From assembly GCF_000143535.2 (NCBI RefSeq), contig NC_037327.1:62001-126000 (forward strand): 64,000 bases of DNA, given 5' to 3'. The notes under the pieces are model-generated. The model was given only the letters and a program-made list of their open reading frames with translations, was not told where the DNA came from and did not search any database. Numbering within the stretch: the first letter of the stretch is position 1; the number at the start of each line of letters is the position of its first letter. Both the position numbers and the translations under genes were made by a program. Below are positions 53,169 to 64,000 of this stretch, piece by piece. This stretch comes from Botrytis cinerea B05.10. Taxonomy: Eukaryota > Ascomycota > Leotiomycetes > Helotiales > Sclerotiniaceae.

Positions 53169-53297
53169 CTAACCGTCGGTGAAAAATAATTTAGAGTCTA
53201 CGAATACGTAGGGTTTCAATGTTATTACAATCACTGAAAAGAAAAAAGAAACTTCTACGAATTCTTAGTTTGAAAATTCCTTTTCCCCGACGGCTAG
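53169..53297. mobile_element. Short MITE of CTAGCCGTCGGGG family, copy 4
   Basis: A 129-bp element between TA dinucleotides at 53167-53168 and 53298-53299. The right end in reverse is CTAGCCGTCGGGGAAAAGG, the left CTAACCGTCGGTGAAAAA. It sits at the border of the AT-rich block, about 80 bp beyond the 3' end of the bZIP pseudogene. Confidence 0.85.
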
Positions 53298-53378
53298 TAA
53301 TATCTCAGCTCTTAAAAATTTACATAATGTGTTAGTGTCATTGATATGTAAATGTTGTAGTGATAGTAGTGACCTCGG

Positions 53379-54375
53379 TTAGTTGGCATGGCTAATGGTA
53401 ATGTCATATAAGTTTGATTGAGGTGGAGAAAATGCAAAGGGAGAGTTCAAGTCAACGGCGGCTGATGATGGTCCACAAACGTAGTTCTCGGATCCGGCCC
53501 AGAAAATATGCGGGTGAAGCGCTCTGTAGTGAAAATTGTGCACCTACTGCTGCTGTAAGCCCACGCCGCTGGGCTGGGAGTGATATAAAGCGAATTCAGG
53601 TGTAGGAGTGCACGTTTATGAAGGCTGCGGGATTGAGAATTCACGGGCTAATTGTGGTCAGAACATATCACAGTCGCGAATCATCGGTTGGAATTGTGGG
53701 TGGAGGGTCATTGATGTGAGACTATTGCAAAAGTTGTGTGCTGTCAGTTGCTGCTGATGCTGACCGCCAGTCTGGAGGAGATATGAATCGCTCTCAGGGG
53801 CGAATGTTTGCAAGCACAGCAACTGCGATGGCGAAATCTGACGAGTAATTTGTTTAAAGAGCATATCGAAGTCACCTCTTAACAGTAATGATTACTGCTG
53901 CGGCGTTATTGTTATTTCGGGGGGGGGGGGGGGGTTGACAACATTGTAAAAGTTGTGAAGATCATGTTGCTGATAATTGATAGGAGAGAAGTCTGAAATA
54001 GAATCGAGGCTGGCTAGTTCTTCACTTGAAAGCTCAAGTGTTGGCGGGCTTGTTTCAACTTGACTCCCTGTTTGCACTAGCTGTTGTTTTTTCTCCATTC
54101 CTGTAAGAGAGATATCACTTAGAAGGCCTCTTTATGTAAAAATGTATACCATGTATGCTGAGCTTTGACTTACGATAATTTCGTTGAGCGATTCTAGTCT
54201 GTATACGACGACGCTCATCAAAATCTGGGATCTGAGTCTAGTCTTCGTTGGGGTTTGCACGAGAGCTGTAGGCACTGTTAACTTTTTGTGATGTCTGCCT
54301 CTGTTTCTTAGAGCTCGATGCATCCTGTGGTACAGCAGCACCGCCAAATTTGCTTCTGGATATATTTTGAATGAA
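53379..54375 (-). pseudogene. bZIP transcription factor pseudogene
   Basis: Exon 1 (to 54174) encodes a typical fungal bZIP basic region: IPDFDERRRIQTRIAQRNYR, including the N-x-x-A-Q-x-x-x-R type DNA-contact pattern. A 73-nt intron (54173 down to 54101; donor GTAAGT, acceptor TTACAG) interrupts it right after RNY, keeping frame. Exon 2 encodes acidic and Gln/Pro-rich sequence (SSEELASLDSISDFSP) and stays in one frame to TAA at 53381-53379, but with in-frame stops at 53892 (TAA), 53658 (TGA) and two more downstream (a TAA, and a TAG just after three Gln codons). Exon 1 also carries TAG at 54240-54238, where many fungal relatives have Trp. All could arise by C-to-T or G-to-A change. No clear leucine zipper follows the basic region and no start codon was found before the frame closes near 54376. 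The protein would have been a nuclear DNA-binding regulator; this copy cannot make it. Confidence 0.75.
53919..53934. repeat. G16 run
   Basis: A homopolymer of 16 G (plus strand) inside exon 2 of the bZIP pseudogene, where it reads as a run of Pro codons. The frame is intact across it, though the exact length is prone to sequencing error. Confidence 0.85.
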
Positions 54376-57300
54376 TTACAACCGGTAGCAACAGACTAAG
54401 TTATCAAGAAAAGATACAAGACTATGGTTTTAATGGGGGTACTTAGTAGTTCGCTATAAGGAGAAGAAAACGGAAGACAAAAGGATTATTAATTCTCATG
54501 TGAAGCTTATCTATGTCAGTCAGAATGGCCCTAGTAATTGGAATATTTACTGAGTAATGATGCATTCGAGGCTTTTAATATCGTGGTCGAAAACTATTGA
54601 AGAAATTTATCATAATTAAAACTCTGTATTATATTCAAAAAATGAGTCTTAAGTTACCTAAGGGCCATTTTCTTTATCTTCAACATTTGGTTTCGAGATG
54701 AATCATCTAGATCGGAGAGCGATCTCTCCTACCTCCCTTAAAGAAGCAGCCCTCGGAGAAGACTATAGTCATCTTATAATTCTTATGTAATTTATAATCT
54801 TCAATATTAACTATATAGTCAACTGAATATCCTTACTAGACGTATGAAATCAATATAGATATTAATAATATAAAACATATAAGGAAATTCCTTTAGTCAT
54901 TAGTATTATTTATATATCATTATCTATAATTTTCATTTGCTAAAAGTGTATATCGAAAACTATCTCGTGTTTCATTTTGAGTTATATAAGTTTACTACTC
55001 TACTACTATATTAAGTTTGTGCGAATGACCTTTTTATACTAAAACTTACCTTATTTAAATACAATTAAAAATAAACCCTTTGTTTTCATAATATCAGAGT
55101 TTCAGAATCAATGAAACTTCATTTAAGTATTAATATATTAATATCTCTATTTTATAATATAATTGAATGTGATTAATTCTATTCAGAATTTTTTTTTAAC
55201 ATTATACATCGCTTTTTATTATTATCGAGATATTAATCATATGATCTTTCAGAGCTCACTCGCAAGCCCACTATGTCTCTTTAATAGAGTCTCGATCGCA
55301 ATTGATTTTCACCAAACGATAACAAAGTCGGACATTGCTAAGTTTGCAAGGACTACTGGGGGACATGCCAATATTAAGCGAAAAACATAAATCCTCAGTA
55401 AAGGAGCTGATATTGGTCGATGAACATGAAGTAATTGTATGCAAACTTCACACTAAACCACCAATCACTTCAGCCATCTTGATGAGATGATGATTAACAT
55501 AATGCAATTTCTGAATATATAATTGAGGATTTTGATTTATTCTTTCTTTCCGATTGTCCGTCTGCTTGCTTATATATTGCTGTATACGTAGTCAGCCAAA
55601 ACTTGGTTGGTATCCAGTGAGGCCCACAGAGCCTGCTAGAATTTTTACTTAATCAACAATTCTCGATCCAAAGGCAGATAATGTTGCATGTAGATGATCT
55701 AGTGAAATGCTTCGAGTAATTTTTTTTGCATCTGATCTCGAGTCAGTCACCAAGTGTGCTCGCTTGCTCAATCGGCTTTTGGTGGTAACACATATTTCAT
55801 TACCATCGCGATCGCAGAGCATAGAGACAAAAAAAATCCATAGTGAACTCGGCTGATCGTTATGTGGGAGCTGGTAGTAGGTGCGACCTGCTAGGTTGCT
55901 TTCCGACCGAGGATTTGCTTCGCAGTCACTTATCGTAAAACTGGATGTATATCTTGGTGAATTAAAGCTAGCTAGTAAGAACATGAACTATTTTGAGTAT
56001 TTTGGGAATCGATAAGTGTCCTTCCTCTCAGTTCTCTGGAGTCGTGATATTTGTGCGATTTAGTTTCGTAGCCTTTCCTTTAGTAACCAGAGCATGTAAT
56101 CACTAATCCTCCCCCCTCATATCTTAGGTATAACAGCTCATCTTATAGATGATTGGGTAATTCAGTGTTTTCCTCTTTACATAAGTCTTGAACAATCCAC
56201 ATCATCTTTGTAGCCTCGAATGATCTCGTACGAACACCCGTGGCTTGTGAAAAGGGTCCCCATAACTTCCTTCATCATGTTCTTGATGATGTATACTTTT
56301 AAAAATTACCTATGAATATATTGGGGTGCGAAATTTATTGGAAGAGCAGTTGTGACAAAAGACGGCAAGTTTTCTTGGCCAGTAAATGCTCCCGGGACGG
56401 TCTCCATGCTTATGGGAGACGACGCTAATAGGACCTCTGTCAAGACAGCTCATGAAGTTCATGCTGCTATTGGGTTTCTTCAAAAATGATGAATCCATCT
56501 CCTTGTAGTTTAATTTTTCAGCTAAGACTTTTTACAAACAAATATACTTTTACTTAATTGTTGATTTCGATGGTTATCTGTGTAGTCATTATTCTAGATG
56601 TTTTATTTAGTCACATTGAGGACATTAATCTTACACTTATATAAGTAAAAATTGGAGAAATGCCACTCTGGAAAGCATTCATTTTATTAACAGAACCACT
56701 TGCGCTATTACATTACTATTAATTGATCGAGATTTTAAGAGTTCTATCAATGGCAATAATAGCAAATACACCCTCGATGATGCTCGAGACATCTCTGTCA
56801 ATTAGATCAACCGCTAGTGATAATTGATCTAGGTATATCCCCGTTAAATTTCTCCAGCAGATCAAGAGAAGATTTTTTTCATAAAAGTACTCTCATCTAA
56901 GTTAGACACATCAACATACAAAGCCCCTGCGGCAATTACACAGAAAGGAAGACGATCATCACGCTTGACTTTTTTTGTAGGACCGGTCATACATAGTGTT
57001 AGCAACACCTGACTTAAATTTGGTCCATTAATTACCATTAGAGATGTTAAGTAATGTAAGTTTGATATCGTTGAGAACTTTGCTACCATAACGCTTTTCT
57101 AGCTTGAATTGAAAGACCTGTCTCCGTGATGCCTCGTATTTCCTTCACATAGTCCTTGGATTTTTATAAACATATGTGTTTTGGGATAATGGTTAAGAAA
57201 AAGTAAATGGGCTGCGAGGAAGAGAGTTTTGTATTTTTTTTTGCAAGAGGTAAACCAGCCAGGGTGGCGGTTGAAGAATTGAGGAATAGAAGTTCTCAGT

Positions 57301-57864
57301 ATCACGTTATCCTATAGCTGTGAAAGGACTAACATCCGAGATAGTCCTCTAGCACTGAACAGTATAAGCTAAACACAATTAAAGAGCAGGGAGGATTGAA
57401 TTTCCCTAAATACTTTTCAACTGTAATCACGCTCCACTAACCTTCCAAGTATGCGGCTTTAGGAATGATAGATGGGAGATGTAGTGGCAGGCGGGTGGGC
57501 GCATAAGTGAGAGAGGGCAGAGTTTCTATACCTAGATACTTCTCTAGTAAGCATGTATAATGATGCTTAATTGGATGACGCTCTGCTGCCTCTTCGAGAG
57601 CTACTAGTATTGTGGCCTTTTCGCTTCGCTCTATCTAAGTGAGAATTTCACAGTAGAAAACTTCAAGCCCGGCGAACCATGGGGTTTGGAGGCTTACCCT
57701 TTTGATCACAAAAGGTGGTCATATACCAAATCATCATTTACATTCAACGATATCGCATATAAAACGAACGCCTCATTAACACGAATATCATCATGGTATA
57801 TACTCGCTCGCTCACCCAACTCGTTCACCCGCCTGTTAAGCAACCATCTATCCATCAATTACAA
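54376..57864. other. Mid-GC to AT-rich DNA with unassigned minus-strand ORF fragments
   Basis: Bases 54760-55160 are AT-rich. Three fragments on the minus strand look more protein-like than random. 55649-55984 (111 codons) is rich in charged residues with SESNLAGRTYYQLPHNDQ and LCDRDGNEICVTTKSRLSKR. 57099-57305 and 56862-57089 share one frame separated by a single TAG, giving ~147 codons including PTKKVKRDDRLPFCVIAAGA. 56310-56498 is in that frame too. No family is recognised; they may be one or more decayed genes. Confidence 0.4.
56862..57305 (-). pseudogene. Possible decayed ORF interrupted by one TAG
   Basis: Two ORFs of 68 and 75 codons are contiguous in frame with only TAG plus two codons between them (TCA AGC TAG AAA AGC GTT ATG). 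CAG-to-TAG would explain the stop. The predicted sequence contains a hydrophobic stretch (LHYLTSLMVINGPNLSQVLL) and a basic patch. The product is not recognised and the evidence for coding is weak. Confidence 0.25.
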
Positions 57865-60521
57865 TCATTCTTTCTTCAGTATATTCAACGTCCCAAGATA
57901 TTTCTCCACCATCCCATCAATCTCCACTTGCTTCTCCAATGTCCTTTCCATTTCCTTCAAATGTACAACAAGTTCCCTTCTCTTCACTATCTCCTCATTC
58001 AAATAACGAGTAATCTTCTCAATCTCAGCATCTTTTTGTCTCTTTTTCGCCTCTATTCCATTGGCCCTTGCATTAATCTGACTAAATATCTCTAGCAGTC
58101 CAATGTAAGGTCGTACATTTTTGGGCACTGGTCTTTCCTATGCCTTGAAATCCTCCAAGGTTTCCTTGATCGATTCCTTTTCCAATTCTATCGCCTCATC
58201 TTCCAGTTTAGCAACTCGTAATTGCGCCATAAAATTCTGAGTTTCTTCTTCAACCCTTCGCCTTTTCACTATATTTTCTTCTCGCTCTACATCCAATAGC
58301 TTTCTTTTAGTCCTCTCTTGCTCCCTAAACTTATCAAGTAAGTGTTTCGTGTTAGTGATTGAAGTAAAAAGAGCATCAAGGGAAACAGGTTTATCATCAA
58401 AAATAGTTGAGGGAGTTGAAAACATGAGCGAAGGAGTCGTAATATTGGAGATACTAGGAACTCGATTTAGAGTAAGTGAAGAGGTCGTTTCAGTTGAAGC
58501 AGCTTGGGCTAAAGGCGGCGGTTGGATTATAATCGGGACCGATTGATACGTCTGTAATATTACAAACTTTGGTGGCATCGTCGTTCTGTGTCGATTCTAT
58601 TCCTGATGTCACTTGATTTGAATCAAGCCCTCTGATGAACAGGTTTCGCATTAGTTCAATTGACATGATTGGTAAGTATCTTGTCGATGTAGCGATTGTC
58701 AAAATTGAGCATTCTATAGACAAATGTAGCCACAAATAGTCCACATGATGATGAATCCGACTGTTGCGCACACTCTGGAGGGATTCCTGAAGGATAGCTT
58801 CTCATGTTTCCCCCATTGAGTGTTTTGGTTCCAATCCTGATCTTGCTTCTCGAAGTGACCCCTCCCATACCTCCCTCATTGAATGTGATTTGCCTCTGTA
58901 TCCATTCCAACAATAGATCCGAACATTCTGTAATTCTTTCAGTTGATCGAATAGAATTGTAATGCCTAAAGCTATTTTCTTGAGGCCTTACTACTGCCAA
59001 AGTCCAGTGAGGGTATCTGCCAGGATGATGAATCGGTACGAATATTTTTTCATACTTGTAAAACTCCTTGATCCGAAAGTCTTTGGAAGAGAATGCAAGT
59101 GGATAGAGTAGACGTGTATTATCCGGATACTTGAACGATTCCAGCACAGAATGTAGGGTATGGTCCGTCCATTTTCACCAGAGTGAATGTTGTACTTCAA
59201 GCATTGGTATGTAGCCGCAGCATTTTTCTTCAGTTCCCCCTCAGACGGCTGTTTTTCAACTGAAGACATTCTTTCAGGTGTAAGGAGGATTTGTTGCCCA
59301 TCTCGGTTAGGTACAGGGGTGATAATGGAATGCAATTGGGGTATTCCTGGAGTATTTGGGATCTGTCGAGCGCCATGAGTGCTTGGAGTGCCTGATACAT
59401 CTGCGGTGGGTTCTGCGATCAATTAAAATGAAACCTCTTGCTCATCTGAAAAATTCCTATTATTTGCGCTCAAGCCATCATATTTCTCGTGACTGTTGAC
59501 CACCCCCCTAAATCCTTCATACCCAGACTCAAACTCAGTCTCACTCTCTTTCCATCTACGAACCTTTATACATCCTTCTTCATTCATCATCATCTGTGCA
59601 TCTTTATGTTTAGGCATTTGAAAAGGAAGTGAATTGTTCAGTTCTTCAATAGCATGATCGTTATGTGAAGGATGAAAAGCGTCATTATCATCCGTGTCAT
59701 TGTCGTTTAGACTAGAGTTATGTTGAAGCTCGTTATGCGTAGAGTTTCTTTGTGCAATTTTTGGAGATGGGGTAGACTCCAGGTTGGCTGATAATCCTAT
59801 TGCTTGTGTCAGAATGTTAAACCAAACCATCAATCCCCAGAACATACCTTAAATTGACGAATTCCATTTTCTTCCCATGCGAGTTATATTGTCGACAGCA
59901 AATGCGTGAGCATTATTGGATACTCATCGTCTGCGTATTCTCTCCGCTTTAGCAATTACTAGATTGGCATATACATTTTGGTAGGTAAAATCGAGTATAG
60001 TGAGTTCCTCCTGTCCGAGTATTGTGGGTTCTCCCTGTGCTTTCAATTCTTTCCGACATATGTTTTATAGCCTTTCCTAACCCAATCAATATTTGCAAAG
60101 CATCTCTTGACTGAACTATCTCTTTACCAACCCAAAAGTATAATGCCCACCAATCTAACCCCGAATAATTCTTCTCGACCAATTTGCTGATGCAAGCTCT
60201 CTTCCTCTTGCCTGTGGTCAATTCGTTGTAATGGCCTTGCTCGCATCTCTCAATAATATGCTTCAAGTCTTTCTCATCTAAAGACTCCAAAACGTATTTT
60301 TGGAAGGAGCTAGAGTCGTTCTCTGGGAAAGTCTTGCAAAGTTTCGCCCATTGTATTGAGATCTTCCGAGCTGATGTATGAAAGGATTCGAGGCTGACTT
60401 TCAATTCGCATAGTGTATGTGCGAGTGCATTGTTCACACTCTTGTATGGTGTAGGTGATGTAAACAGATCGGATGCTGTGGAATCAAAATCTGAGCTGTC
60501 GTTATCCCCTGTGATGGCCAA
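57865..60521 (-). pseudogene. Ulp1-like (C48) cysteine peptidase pseudogene with C-terminal coiled coil
   Basis: Read from ATG 60521 down. An ~180-residue helical N-terminal part (DWWALYFWVGKEIVQSRDAL) shifts frame near 59985 into NLVIAKAERIRRR. It then has TGA, TAA (about 59848) and, after an acidic Asn/Asp-rich linker, TAA at 59425-59423, all in one frame. A shift near 59175 leads into the peptidase domain (59170-58656). This shows the C48 pattern: His-Trp in PHWTLAVV (His at about 59009), Asn in RHYNSI, and Gln plus Cys in CAQQSDSSSCGLF (Cys at about 58745). Two more shifts (about 58665 and 58530) lead to a Lys/Glu/Arg-rich C-terminus with strong coiled-coil character (RELVVHLKEMERTLEKQVEI), broken by TAG at 58138 and ending at 57865. 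C48 enzymes cleave SUMO or related modifiers. C48 genes are also carried by some DNA transposons, so this could be a transposon passenger. Catalytic residues survive but the gene is not translatable as it stands. Confidence 0.75.
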
Positions 60522-61304
60522 ATTAATACCTTCGATGAAAAGAAATTCAATATAAATCCCTATACAAACTTTAATATGTATATTATATTTATAATATATT
60601 CTTTTCGTTATTGATGAAATAGTTATTTTATTATTGATGAATATTTATTGTTTCAAATAGGATTTGTTTAATATTGATTTTTAATAGAAAAAAAGAAAAA
60701 AAGAAAAAAAGAAAAAAAGAAAATAAGAGTTTTGAAGGGTTTTAGAGATTTTAGAATTTAATGAATATTAGAGTTGTAAAAAAAGTGGATGAAAAGAAAA
60801 TAAGTGTAAGAATTAGAAGAAGGAGGGGAATGAATGTAAGAGTTATGAAATGGGTGAAAGGTATTAGTTATAAGTTTAAAAGGGAAGGGGAGTGAGAGGT
60901 AAATTATTTATATTATTTTTAAATTATTTTTCAATTAGAAATTTTATTATTGTATTATATTATATAGAATGTATTATAAAATCATAAATATTGTATAGCT
61001 TTAATCTATTTATTTTATATCAAATTCAAAACAAGTAAATATCCTAGTGATTTTTAAATCAAAAGTTAGAATTAGCTTTCAAATTCAAGAAATTTATTAA
61101 GTCCTTTTGAAATAAATTTTTTTAATTGTTTACAAAAGAAAAGGCTTTTTAATCAATATTTTAAAAACACTTTTTTCAATATATTATAAAAATATTGAAT
61201 ATTTTCTTGGGTTGACAAAGCGGCCATTTTGTCAATTGCGGATTCTGCCATCATAGGGATTGTCATCATTATATTGATCTGTATTTATACCTGAGTCTGA
61301 GTCT
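60522..61304. other. AT-rich region with (GAAAAAAA)n at 60687-60724
   Basis: Downstream of a short AT-rich stretch there are about four to five units of GAAAAAAA, then purine-rich DNA (60740-60900), then AT-rich DNA. The phrase CTGAGTCTGAGTCT at 61291-61304 recurs as TAAGTCTGAGTCT at 61832, just inside the other end of the left arm. No gene is seen. Confidence 0.6.
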
Positions 61305-61821
61305 ATGAAATTTCATAATAGGTATATTAAATCCATTATTAATATATTACTAAAATACTATATTATTATATAATATATAAATAATATAATATTACATTAT
61401 ATATTTATATAATAATATTATAATATAATTATATCTTTTATTAGATTGATTTATAATGAAATAAAATGGAATAGAATTAAATAGAAATATATAAAAGATC
61501 ATTACTAAATTGATTAAATTTGATTAATTATAATTTCCTTTTATTATATAAAATGATTCTATAAGATTCGATTTAAATTGATCTTATTTATAAATATAGA
61601 ATATATTAGAATTTCATTATAAACTATATAATCCTAGAATATTCTTTAAAAAATACCTAGAAAAATAAGAAAATTCGTTCTTATTTAGTTTCAATATACA
61701 ATTTGATTTCAATTTACTATATATTCGATTTGTCCTTTATAAACTAAACTAAACTAAGTCTTCCATATTCACTTTTATTATAATATTTATTATCATATAT
61801 TATAATATAAGATTTTACCTC
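61305..61821 (+). repeat. Left arm of ~500-bp inverted repeat (pairs with 63301-63782)
   Basis: Bases 61422-61821 are the reverse complement of 63301-63700 without indels and with about 17 mismatches (~96% identity), mostly transitions. Homology continues outward to 61305, with about 35 bp of extra AT-rich sequence in this arm. Confidence 0.85.
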
Positions 61822-63300
61822 TTAAAGAGTCTAAGTCTGAGTCTAGACCTGGGCGTTTAGTTTGGCAGGACATTGTAACTTTAATTGAATGATCGAGAAT
61901 TGAAATGCAGTTATGGTCGCAGTCGCTTAATCGCAGTCCCATACAAGGCAATCGCATTCTGCTAGGAAGAATTATTAGTAGACGTTTAACTTTGTAAAAG
62001 TAAACTTGCAAAAGCGTCCCAGTCCTAGTTCAAGTCTCAGACGCAATATTATCGATGCTTTATTGATGTCGCTTTTTGTAAGGTTATTCGGTCAGATGCT
62101 GTAGGAATGTAGTTATATGGCAAGCGGTAAGGTTTGCGCGTAGGCAAGAAAGTCTATGGCTGATGAAGGTAGCATAATAATGGTAATGAGAATGAGAGAG
62201 TATGAGTATTGGAATTATCGGAAAGAACGAACGACGATGATAACTAGAAGGTTCTGTTAAGATGGTTAACCTTGAAAGTATAAGAACGATAGAGAGCGTA
62301 TTGAAGAAGTGCTTGAGACAAAGTGTGGTATGGTGAGAATGGATGAGGGGAATCGAAATGACGCGCTGCCGACTCTCCGATGGCCGCTGCCATAGAGGCT
62401 TTTTTGCTTCGCTCTAGAAAATGAAGATGTTGAGATGAGAAGATGGTGACGAAGATGGTTTTGTGGTGTTGTGTATTTATCGTTTGATTATGGTTGTAAA
62501 ATCTCGTTCCAATGTTACTGTTGTCGGCGGTCGTTACCCATAGCGACGACCACATTTATTTACAGAGGTACAGTGCATTATCTACTCAAATAGGTCATTA
62601 ATCTTCAGAGGCCTCTGAGTAACCTCTAACAATTTCAACTCTTTCATAATACGAATACGAACCATGCCTCCTTCATACTTTATATACCGACTCTACCGAC
62701 GAGGTAATCGCTTTCTCTCATTGCTAAGACATAACTGGTTTAATGAAGTCCTTACCCCTTCGATGAGTCGACTGGCAAGACTTTTATGCTGACCTCAGTT
62801 ACTCTTCTCTGAATATGCGTTAAAGGAAACATGGAAAATAATGTCTCACTACTCAACTCAAAAGTCATCGGAGTCTTTTCCTTCCTTACTTGTTCTTTTT
62901 CAAGTGTGAGAATGTATTGACTAGAAACCGAAATACCTACTAGACGTTGGGTGCAATTGAAATGACCAAAACTAATTTTATTCTAAGCCTATTTAAGTAC
63001 AATCTACATTACACTTTTGAAATAAACTTTTCAAAAAAAAAAGACTGATCAAAGTATTTGTAGTTTTGTTTAAACGATTTTCAAATATTTGTATAATAAT
63101 GTTTTTTTGTATCAATTCTAATGAATCAGAGTATTCTTCATCAAAAAATCTAGTTTTAATTTGTTCTAATTGTTCTTTTATATTTAGTCTTATATATGTA
63201 TCATTTGATTTTATATTATATAATTCTTCAATTTCAACTTTTACAATGCCTATATATAACTTAAAACTATATTCTTCAAATTTAGTAATATAATTGTAGT
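61822..63300. other. GC-richer spacer between the inverted arms, no confident gene
   Basis: Composition is clearly less AT-rich from 61822 to about 62990, then AT-rich to the right arm. The minus ORFs 61793-62011 (72 codons) and 62244-62555 (103 codons) have no recognised content, and the former begins to overlap the left arm. The plus ORF 63066-63293 is Phe/Ile/Ser-rich from AT-rich DNA. If the arms are TIRs this would be the cargo of a 2.5-kb element. Confidence 0.5.
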
Positions 63301-63782
63301 GAGATAAAATCTTATATTATAAAATATAATAATAAATATTATAATAAAAGCGAATGTGGAAGACTTAGTTTAGTTTAGCTTATAAAGAACAAATCGAATA
63401 TATAATAAATTGAAATCAAATTGTATATGAAGATTAAATAAAAACGAATTTGCTTATTTTTCTAGGTATTTTTTAAAGAATATTCTAGGATTATATAGTT
63501 TATAATGAAATTCTAATATATTCTATATTTATAAATAAGATCAATTTAAATCGAATCTTATAGAATCATTTTATATAATAAAAGGAAATTATAATTAATC
63601 AAATTTAATCAATTTAGTAATGATCTTTTATATATTTCTATTTAATTCTATTCCATTTTATTTCATTATAAATCAATCTAATAAGAAATATAACTATATT
63701 ATTCATATATTATATAATAATAATATAACATCTTAATAATATATTAATAATTGATTTATTATATCTATTATAGAATTTCATA
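63301..63782 (-). repeat. Right arm of ~500-bp inverted repeat (pairs with 61305-61821)
   Basis: Reverse-complement partner of the left arm. The outer end is near GAATTTCATA (63773-63782), matching TATGAAATTTC at 61304-61314. The remainder to 64000 is AT-rich with a (TA)n run (about 63815-63832) and no gene. Confidence 0.85.
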
Positions 63783-64000
63783 CTTTCCTTTAATAAATAT
63801 ATTAAATCAATCTTATAATATATATATATATATTAATTTAAATTGATCTTATTTATAAATTCAATCAATTTAATATAAACTAATAACTCAATAAATCTAT
63901 TAACTTTTTAATTATTAATCGATATATAAATAAGATCTAAATCTTTTGAATTTATAATATCTTTAATAAAATAGAATCTTATTATTATATACTTACTTTT

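Noticed and set aside
57686..58095. Plus-strand ORFs of 106 and 100 codons
   Set aside because: They are antisense to the coiled-coil region of the Ulp1-like pseudogene, which explains their open frames.

Overview
The window looks like nuclear DNA of a filamentous ascomycete (Pezizomycotina; a leotiomycete-like genome is a guess). Short islands of ordinary GC alternate with very AT-rich, gene-free DNA. Spliceosomal introns, a fungal bZIP basic region, and paired repeat copies that differ mostly by C-to-T and G-to-A changes fit a genome shaped by repeat-induced point mutation (RIP). No tRNA, rRNA, CRISPR array or intact conserved protein gene was recognised. All three recognisable genes are broken.

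Layout. 1-11255 is RIP-degraded repeat DNA: a (TTTTTA)n array, a 12-bp minisatellite, a 437-bp MITE with TA duplications, a 6.7-kb structure bounded by inverted arms of about 740 bp, and inside it a 1.7-kb element with perfect 30-bp terminal inverted repeats. 11256-18960 is a mid-GC island holding one decayed gene (12025-14837) with a possible N-terminal helical DNA-binding-like segment, a glutamine/asparagine/proline-rich middle and a basic C-terminus. It ends in a possible LTR remnant. 19000-53160 is a 34-kb AT-rich block with no genes.

The AT-rich block has internal structure. The palindrome TACCTAGGTA recurs: 29 CCTAGG cores, 19 of them the full 10-mer, all between 20154 and 47962 and none noticed elsewhere. 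It also holds a Mutator-like MITE family with 9-bp target duplications (four copies), a Harbinger-like MITE, a 127-133-bp MITE family with TIR CTAGCCGTCGGGG, and several older dispersed repeats. One three-way comparison of repeat copies suggests that a 12-bp block containing CCTAGG was inserted as a discrete unit.

53160-60530 is a second gene island. It holds a bZIP transcription-factor pseudogene (minus strand) and a Ulp1-like (C48) cysteine-peptidase pseudogene (minus strand). The peptidase gene keeps its catalytic residues but is split by stops and frameshifts. 60530-64000 is AT-rich again and contains an inverted repeat with about 500-bp arms, about 96% identical across the well-aligned part, around a 1.5-kb GC-richer spacer.

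The window reads as a heterochromatic repeat reservoir, possibly pericentromeric or centromeric, with decaying gene islands at its edges. No working pathway can be assembled from it.
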